DNA of 64,000 nucleotides from Cryptomeria japonica (lineage: Eukaryota; Streptophyta; Pinopsida; Cupressales; Cupressaceae): NCBI RefSeq assembly GCF_030272615.1, contig NC_081406.1, positions 402,706,939-402,770,938 of the forward strand, written 5' to 3'. The position numbers were made by a program, and so were the translations under genes. The notes under the pieces were generated by a model. The model had not been told where the DNA came from. It searched no databases and saw nothing but the letters and a program-made list of their open reading frames with translations. Positions 21,098 through 33,264 of the stretch are shown here, one piece after another. The first letter of the stretch is position 1. Every line of letters begins with the position of its first letter.

Positions 21098-23393
21098 ATG
21101 GCAATTCTGATTCAGGAACATCAATTCGAGCGCCAAAGATGACATAATCGACCGCGGAACTACAACCCAACAGTAAGTGATCGATCTTTAGCCTTCGCAT
21201 TTCTTAATATTTGAATTTTTGTTAAATTTTTGCAATTTATTTTTCGTTCAAAGTCGTTTTCATCGTTTTATCATGTGGTTCAACATGTTTTCTCGTACGA
21301 AAATTTGTCCTTTTGTGTTTTATCATATGGACATATAGGGTTTGTTGTCTGGTGTTGTCCCATGAATCATATGATAGTGTTCATGATAGTCCATTTTATC
21401 ATGCAAAAGGATATCATTTGTTGTATGAGAATTTTTACTCATTGCGGGATGTAATATTTTCTCGTACGAGTTTTTGCATGTCTGTGAAAACTCGTATAAA
21501 AAACAAGCATTTTTTAGAATATAAACAACAAATTTTTATTTTAAATGTTATATATTTGGATTTGTGAGCATCTTTAACATATTTTTAGCAGAAATTCGAT
21601 CACATGTTGATGATTTTATGTTTGATTTTGTAGATTCGGTTGTCAGATATTCAATTTCGGTGTACATTTCCACCGATGATGAGGCTAGTTTGTGAGTTAT
21701 TAGATGTAGAGAGAGCTCATATTAGTTTGTGTGGATTTGGATACCTTTTACAGATGCTTGATATCCATGTGAATCATGATATGTTGACTTCTTTAGTTGA
21801 GCATTTTCATTCAAAGCATAATACCTTTCATCTACCAGTTGGAGAGATGACTATCACGCCGGAAGATATATATAGGATTTTGAGGATTTTGTTCACTGAA
21901 GCCAAGGTTTATTATGATTCTACGCAACGATCGGGTGTGTTGGCATTGAGACCTATATTCCATGATGAGACTATTCTTGAACCCCCTATTATGTGGGATG
22001 ATTTGATGAGCAGATATGGCAGACAATACCCTTCGGCTTGCGTTTTGGTAGGTATGATCGATTGTTTTGTGATGCTTGATAGAGGACAACAGGGATTTCT
22101 ATGTGGTTGGGCTAGAATTCTTGAGAGGTTGTTGACTCATCTAGTGAGATTAGGGTGGGGATCATGTTTACTTGCTCATATGTATCATGAGATGCATGAG
22201 ATTGTGTATAGGGAGGGGAAGATCATGGAAACAATTGTTTTAGTTCTACAGATATGGGCATGGGAGCACATCTCAGTATGCAGACCTATAGTAGATGATT
22301 CGCAAGAGGCGCACCATCCTAGTGTATGTTGTTATTTGGGTTATGTTACACAACCCCATTTGAGCAAGACTGATTATTGGAGGAGGTAGTTGGATGATCT
22401 GATTGTTGTAGTATGGTGACCTCATATGGGTTTAGAGCTGTGGGATGATTGGAGAGTTCAGATGAAGGATATGTTCATGACTCGACCTCTCATTGGCAGA
22501 TTGGTGTCTATTATCGATCAGTTTGTACTATCTAAGGTGATGAGGCAGTATGGGAGACCACAGAGTATATCCCAGGATTTCACAACCGATGCTCGATATG
22601 GAGAAGAGGAGAGACGAGGATGGGCATCGAGACTGTCATATGTGCTGAGCATGCAGGAGTTAGTGGATTTACAGCCACAGAGATGGGACTATCTAGAGGA
22701 TGTAGCAGACGCAGGAGCATTGCCCCAGTATAGAGATTGGTTTCAGAGACATCCTTTTCCTCGATTTACAGATCCCAAAGAGCATGCACCTCTTAAAGAG
22801 GAGGTTGAGGATGATGTACCAGCATAGGCACAGGTACTAGGTCAGGTATAGGGATGAGGGAAGGTACAGGGACAAAGAGTGGATGTACCTAGGTGGGCAG
22901 GAGGGTACCAGCGGGAGTTAGACAATGACAGAGAGGGGAGGGTCGATCCTTAGGAGCTATTGGGGTGGAGGCTGGAAGTTCTAGGGCAGCAGAGGTTGGA
23001 GGTGAGGAGAGAAAGGCTCCTAGGTAGGTTAAGCAGTGGAGAGATGAGCAGGGAGGTGGAGAGGGAGATGTTAGGAGAGAGAAGGGAGTACTGGATGTAG
23101 TACAGTCTTTGAGATTGAGGTTGATAGGTTTGCAGTCACAATTGATAGTGGCACAGACGCAACTTGCAGAGTGAGACCAACAACTTGCAAAGTTCAGAGC
23201 AGAGCGTGATTCTCTTCAGCAAGAGGTTTTGCATCAGACAAGTCATGCAGCCTATTATGTTGTAGCTTATAGTGTAGCGGTCCTAGTAGCATAGCAAGTT
23301 GTTCTGTATTCTTAGTATATGACTCGATTTGAGGGAGCTAGCACCCAGACTAGATGTCAGTCAATAGGCATAACCTCCTCCACCCAACGATGA
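21098..23393 (+). pseudogene. Plant mobile domain (PMD/MAIN-like) protein, spliced, antisense in the inner element, degenerate
   Basis: Exon 1 is 21098-21172 (ATG; MAILIQEHQFERQR, then TGA at 21140-21142). The intron runs from GTAAGT at 21173 to TTTGTAG ending at 21633. Exon 2 continues in phase: LSDIQFRCTFPPMMRLVCEL, then HNTFHLPVGEMTITPEDI (the hallmark Thr-His/Pro-x-GEMT block), LQIWAWEH and LELWDDWRVQMKD. The tail is Gln/Glu-rich and coiled-coil-like (QQLAKFRAERDSLQQEV). Stops at 21140, 22387 and 22420 and several after 22825 fit TGG, CAG or CGA turned into TGA or TAG, and a frameshift lies between 23040 and 23130. PMD proteins include host silencing and development factors (MAIN/MAIL) and many transposon-borne copies. 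It lies about 1 kb inside the 3' LTR, against the element's direction. Confidence 0.78.
21173..21633 (+). other. Intron of the PMD pseudogene
   Basis: Donor GTAAGT, acceptor TTGATTTTGTAG, 461 bp, T-rich. Splicing joins the frames across exons 1 and 2. It contains several TCGTACGA and TCATATGG motifs like those in the element leaders. Confidence 0.65.
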
Positions 23394-24671
23394 GGGAGAG
23401 GCAGAGAGCTAGATTTATTATATATCCTAGATTTTGTTATATGCCCCATTTTTGTAGCCTATATGATTCTTTCTCTGATGAGACATCGTATATTGCAGTT
23501 GATATCATTTGTACTCTTAGACACTGAGATTATGACGAGATATGTGAGCTCTTGATTTGATTTCATCGTACTTGTTTTGATTGATTATGAGATGTCTTTC
23601 TATATGCTTTATTCTATATGTATGCATATCTTTTCAATATGGATGTATGTAATGGAGATGAATATGGATGTTGTTTTTTTGTTTCATATGTAAATAAATG
23701 ATGAAAATGAGTAACTAGTAATGTAAATGTTTAGTTTTTTTTTTTTGCAACAATATGAATGCAAATAAGTATATATGTCGTGCCCAAACTTTAGGGCACA
23801 AAAACGGAACAACAAAAAAAAAAAAATTTGATGTCATGAACTCGCAACATATTCTATAATATAATAACTTTACTAAAGTTTTGCCTTATCTAGGATGTAA
23901 ATAAACTTACTTCTAGGGTTGGGTAGATTAACCAACTCGAGCGAGCGACTTGTTGGGAGGGGATTAATTAGCATCGCGGATTAGTTAGCTAGCTCAATTA
24001 CTTAAGACAAGTTGTCGCTAATTAAATCAAGGGATAATTGATTATCTTATTGTATTATATCATTCCCAATCCATATAAGGATAATGTTATCAAATAAATT
24101 GATGCACACGTGAATTTACTATTTATATCCCACCGATATCGTTTAAATTTTTATAACACCATTTGCCCTCTAAAACCGGGATTAGGCTAAAGCCAATTCT
24201 AATTTTCCTCACCTCTTAATTTTGGTGATTTAATTATTTCGGCCCAAATCGGTCAGCTAGTGGTTCTTAAAATTAATTTACAATTTCCCTTTTTGAATTT
24301 TTTTTTCCAATATACATTACAACCTAATGTCCACAATTAAATTGAAGATAACCTATTGACTAATTAAACAAATTAATTTGATTTAAGTTATAGCTTATCC
24401 AACTATATTAACTCTTCCTTTCTTAAATCCCTCTAGGATTAATTTAATTTTATTTCTCTATAGATTATAAGCACATATGAACTCAATTATTTAATTAATC
24501 CTAATTATTAATTAAAGTTAATTTATTAAAAACTTCCATTTAAAACTCCCATTTCTAATTTTAAATTTCCCATTTAAATAAGGAAATCCTTTATTTAAAA
24601 ATGCTAACCGTAATTATAAATTAAAATCTAATTTTAAAACTCCAAATCTAAATCTCCCTTATATATATATA

Positions 24672-24708
<37 letters not shown>

Positions 24709-24926
24709 CTTAAAATGCTAACCCTAACCCGAAATTGGGATTAGGGTTGCATTTCTATATCTTTCAACTTAGTTTTATTTTCTTATTATTTTATACCCTA
24801 ACCCGAAATGGGTTAGGGTTTATTATATTACTATTTTTTTTGTGTGCGTTGAGAGTGATTGCAGGTACGGCGGAGGGTTTCGAAGTGGGGAGAGGCGGAG
24901 GAAGTGCGCGGGTTTCCCCCGGGCGC
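23394..24926. other. AT-rich stretch with a possible LTR-like start, no gene seen
   Basis: From 23778 the sequence TGTCGTGCCCAAACTTTAGG has the look of an LTR start, followed by TTAATTAA-rich DNA, a TA-dinucleotide run at 24661-24708, and CCCTAACCC or GGGTTAGGG motifs near 24720 and 24800. I could not find a partner LTR or a matching end. No coding signal. Confidence 0.35.
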
Positions 24927-25145
24927 CGCTGTGCGTACACACAGTGGCGGCAGTGCCGCCCACTGTGTGCACACACAGTGGCGGACGGTGTAACCCACCG
25001 CCCACTGTGTATACACACAGTGGCGGGCGCCGCCCGCTCCACTGTGTTTGCACACAGTGCGGTGCCCTTCGGCGCCGCCCGCTCCACTGTGGTTGCACAC
25101 AGTGCGGTGGCCTTCAGTGCCGCCCACTGTGTGTAAACATAGTGG
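24927..25145. repeat. GC-rich array of six imperfect palindromes
   Basis: Six units of about 20 bp, each a near-perfect inverted repeat of the form CACTGTGTGYACACAGTG, start at 24927, 24961, 25003, 25040, 25085 and 25125. They are separated by GCGGCG-rich spacers of about 15-25 bp (GCCGCCC, GCGGTGCCCTTC). Each could fold into a hairpin or cruciform. The tract is strongly GC- and CpG-rich in a very AT-rich neighbourhood. Open frames through it on both strands are by-products of the repeat. Confidence 0.85.
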
Positions 25146-25175
25146 CGCGTGCGGTGCCCTTCAGCGCCGCGATTT

Positions 25176-25267
25176 TTCCAATGAGTTTTTTTTTTTTTTT
25201 TTTATATTATTCAATAATTTCGCTTTCCTTTTTTTTTAAATAATGTGCTTCCTTTTTTTTTAAATAT

Positions 25268-25320
<53 letters not shown>

Positions 25321-25700
25321 GGTGCACATAATCATATATGTATAGGTATATATATGTATAGGTATATATATATATATATATTTGTATATATATATTTATA
25401 TATACATATAAACACTGCTATGGTCAGATCACATACATATTTTGATGCAGGGGTATATATATGTATATATATATATACCTGATAGGGTTAGGAAGTATAT
25501 TTCGAGTTATTTTTAACACAATAGCATGCAATGTTATATATATCTTTTTGTAACAGGGATGCGCAAGTTCAAATATGTTTCTTTTTCTTTGTTGTTGCAG
25601 GGATATACACATATAGAAAGTTATATATATATTCGTATATATATAGGTATATATTTTTCAATATATATACTTATATATTTATAGATATATATATAATAAA
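25176..25700. repeat. Poly-T and (TA)n microsatellite tract
   Basis: Poly-T runs at 25186-25204 and 25220-25262, then long TA-dinucleotide stretches between about 25270 and 25480, and more near 25620-25695. Low complexity; no gene. Confidence 0.85.
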
Positions 25701-26506
25701 ACGTTAAGACAATAGGGTTGGGAGCCCTTATATATTTTTTTTGAAGTTCTAACATCTAAGCATACAGGCCTTAGTCTATTAACAGCAATAACCAGATTCA
25801 TATATGTTTATATTTTTCTGTTTCACAACTTGCAGGAGTGAGTTAGAAACTAGTACATTTACTGATTTTAGATTTCCATTTTCTAGGTGTAATTTACCCT
25901 AATATACAGCTTTCACTAATATATCTTTTTTTTTTTTTTTACAATAGTTATGCAACATGCTCCTACAGCAATGAGTAAATACTAGATCTTTTTTTTTTTG
26001 CTATGCCTAAACAGAGTTCAGAGAAATAAAACAACAATAATTAAACTATGCAAGTAAATACTGAAAACCCATTGCATTCCTTTCTTCTCTTTTTTTTTCC
26101 TTTATTTTATATGCAGAAATAAACAAGATAACAGAATCCATTCTGAGACAGAATTTTGATTTAGTATACAACAACCTAATTAGAATTTAAATAAATTTAC
26201 TTTGCATATAGAGTATTTAATTACAGTGGCCCATACTTAAAATGGGTGTAATAATCCAACCAGTCTCTCATACTTAATGATGAGGACTTGAATTAAAAGA
26301 ACACATTTCTTAAAACAAAAATAAAGAATCAACTTAAGCCCTTTATTTACATTGTTTTCCTTTGTTTTGCAACAATTCATAATTTACATTTTTACTTTTC
26401 TGCATCTAAATAGTAATCTGAAACTGAATGAAATCTACAACCAAATAATCTGCAACTCCTAGATCCCCTTTTTTTTTTCAAGCAACCTGCAAGTAAAATT
26501 TAGGAC
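25701..26506. other. AT-rich stretch, no gene seen
   Basis: Short poly-T runs and no reading frame with protein-like composition. Its origin is not clear; it belongs to the inner element or to an unrecognised insertion in it. Confidence 0.4.
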
Positions 26507-28085
26507 TGTGACCATGGGATGCTCACCTCCCAGCCTAGGCTTACCAGAAGCCACCCCCGAGCTAGGAGAATCAAGACCTAGACGGGGTTACAACCAAGCA
26601 ATACAACACAACAATAAGGCAAACACACAAACATACACTTTCCCATCCCAAGCTACACTATCACCACATTTGTGGTGATCAATCTACGGGTGGAAGTGGA
26701 CCAAGTACCATTGGGGAGACTGCAGCCAAAATATAACACAAGCCACCTCATGGCAACACAAAATACTCAACAGAATTCATCCCACACACCTTATGCCCCC
26801 CAAAGGCTCAAGGCCATTTCTCTCCCCTTATGACCCCCAAATGCATACACAAGGCTATGCAGCAACGGTCACAAAGGACACCCTTGAGATCACTCTCCTT
26901 AAGGAGAGCCTCTCACCCAAGGCTGTCATGCTTCTTCCACCCCAAGATCATCCTACTCTCCCAAGAGTAAGAGATCTTGGACACTCCCAAAAAACAAGAA
27001 CACAAACAAAAAAAAACAAACATAGAATGAAACTACACATTATTTTCTTCAACAACAATTTAAATAAACACTTTCTTTACAAGCATTTCTTTCCTTCAAC
27101 AAAACAACATAACTAACATAAACAACATAAACAAGAGGAGATAAAAAACCAACCTTATCCTGCCAATAGGTATGCTAAATTTAGTTTGAGATGAGCTGCC
27201 CAATCCACACAACTTTCTGCAATTCTTTGGCCCCCAAATTCCTCTATTCCTAAAACTGGTTTCCTATTTTTTTTTCTCCCAAGTTTTTCCAAAAAAATCT
27301 CCAAGGATGGAGAGTGGGTGATTAGCTCACTAAGCTTCCATTCTTAGCCTAAGAAGGCCTCTCTCACTCCTTCCAACCTCTTGGATAGAGTGAGAGATCC
27401 CCCATTGGGTTGGTCTTCCCTAGGTCTTACACACTCCCTAACCTAGGTGTCTAGAGAAGGGAAATGAAATGGGGAAGAGGGATTACTATCTCCAAGAAGG
27501 TTATCCTACCAAGGATGGCACTCCTATAGATGGAATTCGTCCATCTTGGGAAAACCACTTTTTTGGGTGGTTAAACAAGTCCTAAGGGAAAGACACATGG
27601 CCAATTTTGGCCTTCACCCATAGGTACCCCATGAGGCCTAATAGAAAAGCTCTAAAATTGACTCTAGGAGTTGATTTGACCTTCAGAAAGTCCACCTGAA
27701 GTTAACCTACGGGTCAACTCTGAGTTGACCTTCCTTGTGGCTCACTAACCTAGATTTCTTGGTTCCTTCAAGGATAATTAGGAGATATAACAATTAACAA
27801 AAATAAAACTTTCCAAAAAGGTGACAAGACAATTTGCCAACACAACATACTACATAGGTGTCAAGTGACACTTCAACATAATTCCACATCACAATTACAT
27901 ACATGGCAGTTGTCCCTAAAACAATTTAAACAATTCAATAATTACAATTTACACTCATGCAACATTTTACATTTATGAATAAAATACAATACATACGGGG
28001 TGTTGTCTCTCCAAATAGACAACCCCTGGTTTTACTAACGCACATAGGCCTAGGCTTGATTCTCCCTAATATTTCCATGGTCACA
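26507..28085. mobile_element. Repeat bounded by 11-bp inverted termini, solo LTR or TIR element
   Basis: It starts TGTGACCATGG and ends CCATGGTCACA, a perfect 11-bp inverted pair. A second inverted match lies inside (left GAGAATCAAGACCTAG, right CTAGGCTTGATTCTCC), so the ends are partly palindromic over about 70 bp. The length is 1,579 bp. TG and CA ends fit a solo LTR; the long subterminal inverted repeat fits a small DNA transposon. The flanks (AGGAC and TGGAT) do not match. No coding capacity is seen. Confidence 0.45.
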
Positions 28086-29561
28086 TGGATAATTTCCTGC
28101 ACATCTCAATTTAAACATTAGTACTTCCCAAATAGCCTCATATAATATATAACACAAAATCAGAATACAATACATTCATTCTGCAAGGACTTGACATTAT
28201 AAAATACGATTTGTCACAAATCAAAGCAATTTCATCATAATCCTCAAAATTTGATCCATCTACAAGATATGCGAACATTTTTCTAACATTATAACAAATC
28301 CTGAAATTCAGATAATAACCTGCATCATCACAATGTTACCCTAATCTAGAATCATATAATATTCTATAATCCACAAGGCATAAAAATGAAGCATCCATAT
28401 ATATCCATGTTACCAAAATCGTGGGGCCATGTAAAGTTCTCTATCCATAATGTGTCAAAACTAGCATAAAAAATAGTTCCAAAATGAAAATAACTGAAGA
28501 GATAGGATGGATCGGGGTAGGGCCTCACAATATACTGAAATGTATAGATCTATATAAGATGCTCATGTATATAGCTAACATCTCAATACACAAGTACTCG
28601 ATCAGATAAACCACTTAGCTGAGAAATGATGATTGCTTCAGACTCTCATTCAAAAGATAAAGAGATCATTATTATCACACCGAAATCACTTTAAATGCAT
28701 AAAATTTAGAATGAATGTAACTTAAACCTAGTCACTGGATTTGGTATGCTTAATTTTCATCACTGAGCATTTTACAAATACAACAAGCAAAATAGAGTTT
28801 TTTTCTTTCATATGCAATATTAATTATCTTGTCCGCAATGACCCTTTTTTTGTTCATATCCTTGGACAGATCATGCATGCATCCAAATTGCACATTAAAT
28901 AAATTCCCTCAAAACAAATAAAGAAATGACTCCAACCTCCCTGTAGCATACAAATAAGTGGAGTCGAGGTATGTGTGGTGATTTCACCTTGATGTGAAGG
29001 CACATATCACAAACACCCAGCTGATTAGATGTTTCCAGATCATCAGAATCATTCCTACAAGTAGAAAACAAAGAAAAGTATTATGCCCCCAATCCTTTCT
29101 CCTCTCAGTCAAGATAGATTTCCTTGAGTTACTCAGAGAGAATAATAATCGAAAACCAATGTAAAAGACAACACACAAAGAAAAATTTCAATCATATCTC
29201 AAACAGTTTAGTGATTGTTTTTAGTAGTTTTGTTTTGCTTGTTTACTTAGTGATAAAACTCTTCAGTAGTTTGGAGACAGGTGACTGACTTAGAGTGGAT
29301 GACCTAGTACTACCAACATAAAGATGACTTGGTTGATACTACTTAGGACATGTAAATTGATCAGTTGATTACCCTAAGACTAAGACATTGATCGATTTCA
29401 AGCCATGAGGGTTCCAAAAGAACCAGGATGTCACAAAAGTGACTAAAAGATAAAGAAAAGATGCAACACTTCAATACAAAAGATAAGACTAACCTAGACA
29501 AAATCCAACAGCCATACTGATCTATGTCATTGTTTTGATTTGTGTGATCATTGAGAGGAAT
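28086..29561. other. Non-coding part of the inner element, no gene seen
   Basis: AT-rich sequence without conserved protein motifs on either strand. Its position suggests the 3' untranslated region of the inner element. Confidence 0.4.
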
Positions 29562-29637
29562 GTCTGGTTTCAAAGAGTAAGTACTCCGTATAAGATCGAT
29601 TTGTCTGGTTTCGAGTGTACCCTTCTTTGTATAAGAC
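29562..29637 (-). repeat. Two copies of the CTTATAC...GAAACCAGAC repeat
   Basis: The minus strand reads CTTATACAAAG, then GAAACCAGAC, then ATCTTATACGG and GAAACCAGAC. The outer element has the same repeat in the same relative place (45569-45700). One further copy lies at about 33005-33045 (minus). Confidence 0.6.
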
Positions 29638-29639
29638 AT

Positions 29640-31159
29640 GTTGATGTTTGATAGAGTTTGATAGATTAATTAACAAGACATGGGATAAGTTTGATTGCAG
29701 ACCTTGAGAGTTTATCTATGGTTAATTTGGTTTGAAGGATGGTCATGCTTTCTTGCTTTGATTTTTCCATTTTTTTTATTTTGTGAGTATTTTATTTTAA
29801 GGATTTTGTTCAGGACATTTTATGATTTTTTAAGGATTTTCTCAACTATGCCCCCAGTATGTAGACCTATATGACATGATGATCTACAAAATGCATGTGG
29901 AGACCATGAATTTTTGATATGACCTATGTTAATGTAATATGAATGATGAAAATGTATTTCCTATTTGAACAAGGATGACCATGTTTGTTTAGCACTTTGT
30001 AATACACCAATTCAATTGGGGGTACAAAATATTTCATAGATAAGCAGTCAATCAATCCTTAAGGTCCCTTGGAACATCCAAATTAACACACTTAGTGACT
30101 AGGATTTACAAATGGAGACACAGAAAACTTCCCCATAGATTCTTGAAATGTTGATCTTCTTTTGCCCATGTGAGTACAAATGAGTTAATTCTTGCTCTTG
30201 TGCTCACTAAAGATCCTTAGCATCCTATATGACTAGCCATGTGGATTATTCTAACTTCAAAAGCATATCGAATAGAGCCTCGCTGCCAGCAAGCTTTTAG
30301 AGCTCCGACGAGGTTATAGACTGTAATTTCTTGACTATTGCTCCATTGTCAGTAGTTTTTCATAGCCTTGATAGAGTTACTCACATGTTCCCATAGTCAA
30401 GATTTTTGTCGCACTTTTATGTGTGATATTTCAATTATATATCATTTCTCTTTTGCCTTGAGATGAATATTTGGCATATCACTTTTTCTCTTTTTTTTTT
30501 CTTGCCTTGACTTGTAAGTAATGAAACCTACTTGGGTGTGACAATTACAGCGGCGCTGAAGGAGAATGTTAGATTTTTCACTAGTCATATGATCAACTAG
30601 GTGCCTAAAATGAATTAGAGATTTTATTAATGTGTTTGAGATTTAGCAATTGATAGATTCTGGGTTAGCAAGTCTCAAATAGTGAAATCGCTACCCAACC
30701 ATAAGTAAAGCGTTGTCACAAGGTGATGTTGAAAATGAATGACCTTCGGACCTCAACGACTTCATGTCTGAATATCTAAGAAAGGAAACAACCCTTGTTT
30801 GTCTTGAATGCAAACAAATGATAAATTTGGACAGTTGCCTTGTTTGATTGATGCTGCTGTATGCAAATGCAGAAATTTTGTGAATGTGATGAATTAAAAA
30901 AAAGAAACTATATGTGATGCAGTGCTTTGAATAAAATGATATGCAATGCAAAAGGAAAAATCAAAACTAACCCAACCCTTAGATATAGTATCATTTAAGG
31001 TGCATTTTTTTCATAGGGTCGGGGAGTTTTATGTAGGTAGTTCATTGGTTGAGCATTAAGATGTCTTTCCAAGAAGGACTCAGCTAAGTGTACATGTCCA
31101 ACATCTCCAATGTTGATTTCCTTAGTTTTTGGATTTGGTGATGAAACTAGGGTAAAGTC
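29640..31159. other. Non-coding part of the inner element, no gene seen
   Basis: No domain is recognised on either strand. This is where pol would be expected downstream of gag in a complete element, and no RT, RNase H or integrase block is found. Confidence 0.45.
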
Positions 31160-32907
31160 TTATGCAAAGGATCGGATAAGGGGTATGGGAAGATGAAAAA
31201 GAGGTGTTAGATAATGGATCGAATATTGAAAGTTTGTTGCATGAGTGAATGGAAACGTTTGTGGGATCACCATTGGCACACATCTTGAGGAATGGTGGAT
31301 TGATGGAGGAAAAGTGGATCTCATATTTTGACTTTTTGATGGAGGAACAACTAAGGATTTTGGGACATAAGGATCCAAAATGGATGAAGGAGGTGATGGA
31401 GATATAGATTTGGAAGGTTTGGATGGAGGAACAACAATCTTGGATGTTGATTTGGATTTTTCTTTAGACTGTTGTGCTTCAAGGAGACACTTAGGGATCC
31501 ACATGGTTTTTTATTTTTCATGCTTGTGTAGTTTCTTAGAACGCATTGCTTCTACAAGCTCCTTAGGAACCCATATAGCTTTTGATTTTGCTTTCTTTTG
31601 CTTAGTGAACCTTTGTGTCCTTCTAGATGGATGGAAGGTATGTGATTATGTACGCCTTTGTCGATCCTGCACAAGGGATGGAGGAATATAGGGTCCTCAA
31701 ATGGATAGAAGAGATGAAGGGAAAGGCGTGTATTTGGATTTTGGTTTAATAGTGGTACCAACATTTTGAGGAATGTCATTGAGACTATGACTCTTAATAT
31801 TTTCTTTAACATGGAGGAGTTCTTGCTCGTGAAGGTCTACCCCTTTGCGTTTATAAATATTTTGACTTGTAGGATCATGAGAGGGCTTTGTAGGCATGAA
31901 GGATCCTTGAGGTGAACATGGAGGATTATGACAAGGAGATGAAGGTATACTTTGATTTTGACATGGAAGAGGATGATTGGATAGAGTAGGAAGGGTGTTT
32001 GACTCTTTATTTTGAATAGGATCGTCTGAAAAGGTGGAAGAGGCATCATGATCGTGCTTAGGAAGTATAATTTTATCTTAAGATGGAAGGGGATCATCTT
32101 GGAAGAAATGGAAAGGTATAATGGGATCCTCATGGGATTCTAGGGAGGTAGGATCTTTTTCAACCATTGGATGGGATGGCCCTTGAGATAGCCCTTGAGG
32201 GTCAACATGAGAAGATTTATCATTAGGTTCATCCTTTGAGGGATATGGTATGGATTGATGTTGAGAAGCCTTAGGAGATGGAGGCGTAATGAAAGATATG
32301 GAGGCAAGATGTAGGCCATTTCTATACATATGTTCATAATTTTGGTCATTCTTGGTAATGACATCTAGTTTCCCCTTAGGTGAATTATTAGGATCTTCAA
32401 TTTCAATAACACCATCATCAAGGAGGTCTTGAATTTTATATTTTAATTTCATACACATCAAAGTCTTATGTTTGTTATGCCTATGGTATGCATAGTAATT
32501 ACTCAAAATTTTCCATCCCCATGTGGTCTTTTAAGGCAATATGATAAGATTGTGCTTAAGAAGCTCTTCCAAAGCTAACTCAATAGATTGCCCCAAAGGT
32601 GTAAATTGTCTATCTAGGGAATAGATGTTATTTTGTCTTGGTGAAGATGTCTTGTGATCTTGTATAAGATTTGGTTTTGATTTTAAATTACTTTCTGTTC
32701 CACCTTATGTAATTGTTTTAGCATTTCTTGAAGTCTGGCATTCTTAATATCATGAAATTTTATCTCAAGAGGTGTCATTGAATCTTTTCGTTGAGTTTGA
32801 ATGTCATGTATTTCTCTCTTGAGATCTTGAATTTGTTGGGCCAAGGTAGCCATGGGCTTCTTACTCTTATCAGAACTTTTAGAAGAGCTTCTGGTTTCAA
32901 TAGGCAT
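31160..32907 (-). pseudogene. Reduced gag of inner element (degenerate)
   Basis: On the minus strand ATG 32907 begins MPIETRSSSKSSDKSK and runs through a coiled-coil (LAQQIQDLKREIHDIQTQ) to a stop at 32683. A shifted frame then reads PLGQSIELALEELLKHNLI and, near 32500, the knuckle-like segment (Y at the first Cys position, HRHNKHKT, C) followed by LKYKIQDLLDDGVIEIED, close to IQDLIDNGVI of the outer gag. The capsid part present in the outer gag is missing between the coiled-coil and the knuckle. Downstream frames (to 31160) are Pro/Ser/His-rich and hold two copies of a WVPKELVEA or WIPKCLLEA motif near 31560 and 31490. Gag would package the element's RNA; this copy could not form capsids. 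Confidence 0.65.
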
Positions 32908-33264
32908 TTACAACCGCCGAGACTGAGAGCTAGATGTGATGCAGAAGTCAAGATCAAATTGAAGCTAGTTGTTCGTTTGATGTAGTGATTTGAGAGAAGT
33001 GACTAAGACTTAGTCTGGTTTCAAGAACGATCTATCATGAATAAGATGTGATCTAAGTAACTTAGGTTTGATAAGTAGTTGATTGAACTAGCTGAAAGAT
33101 GATCGACAAAATTGTGCAACACAACGGTAGGGGTACCCTATCAAGATTGTTTATGCTCATAATTATGATGACTAGTTTCCTTGTTGTAGAATGATTAGGA
33201 AAGTTTGACTATTCTGGAAAAGTGTGTAGACAGACAAGTTTCTAGACTGACAAAATCAGGAATT
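32908..33264. other. Leader just upstream of inner gag, no gene seen
   Basis: It holds one copy of the GAAACCAGAC repeat (near 33010, minus strand). Otherwise there is no recognised structure. Confidence 0.4.

Noticed and set aside
21832-22089. Minus-strand open frame of 85 codons
   Set aside because: It lies opposite the PMD coding exon and has no protein-like features.
24720-24815. CCCTAACCC / GGGTTAGGG motifs considered as interstitial telomere repeats
   Set aside because: They are only isolated short motifs separated by AT-rich sequence, not a telomeric array.
23778-24840. Possible LTR starting TGTCGTGCCCAAAC
   Set aside because: No second copy, matching end or target duplication could be found, so it is not called as an element.
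24735-25243. Several overlapping open frames of 63-133 codons on both strands across the palindromic array
   Set aside because: They repeat His-Thr-Val or Cys-Val-Tyr-Thr units dictated by the CACTGTGTG repeat and occur in all frames. This is a by-product of GC-rich repeat composition.
25270-25700. TA-rich stretch considered as a replication origin or matrix attachment region
   Set aside because: Plain TA microsatellite; nothing beyond composition supports a function.
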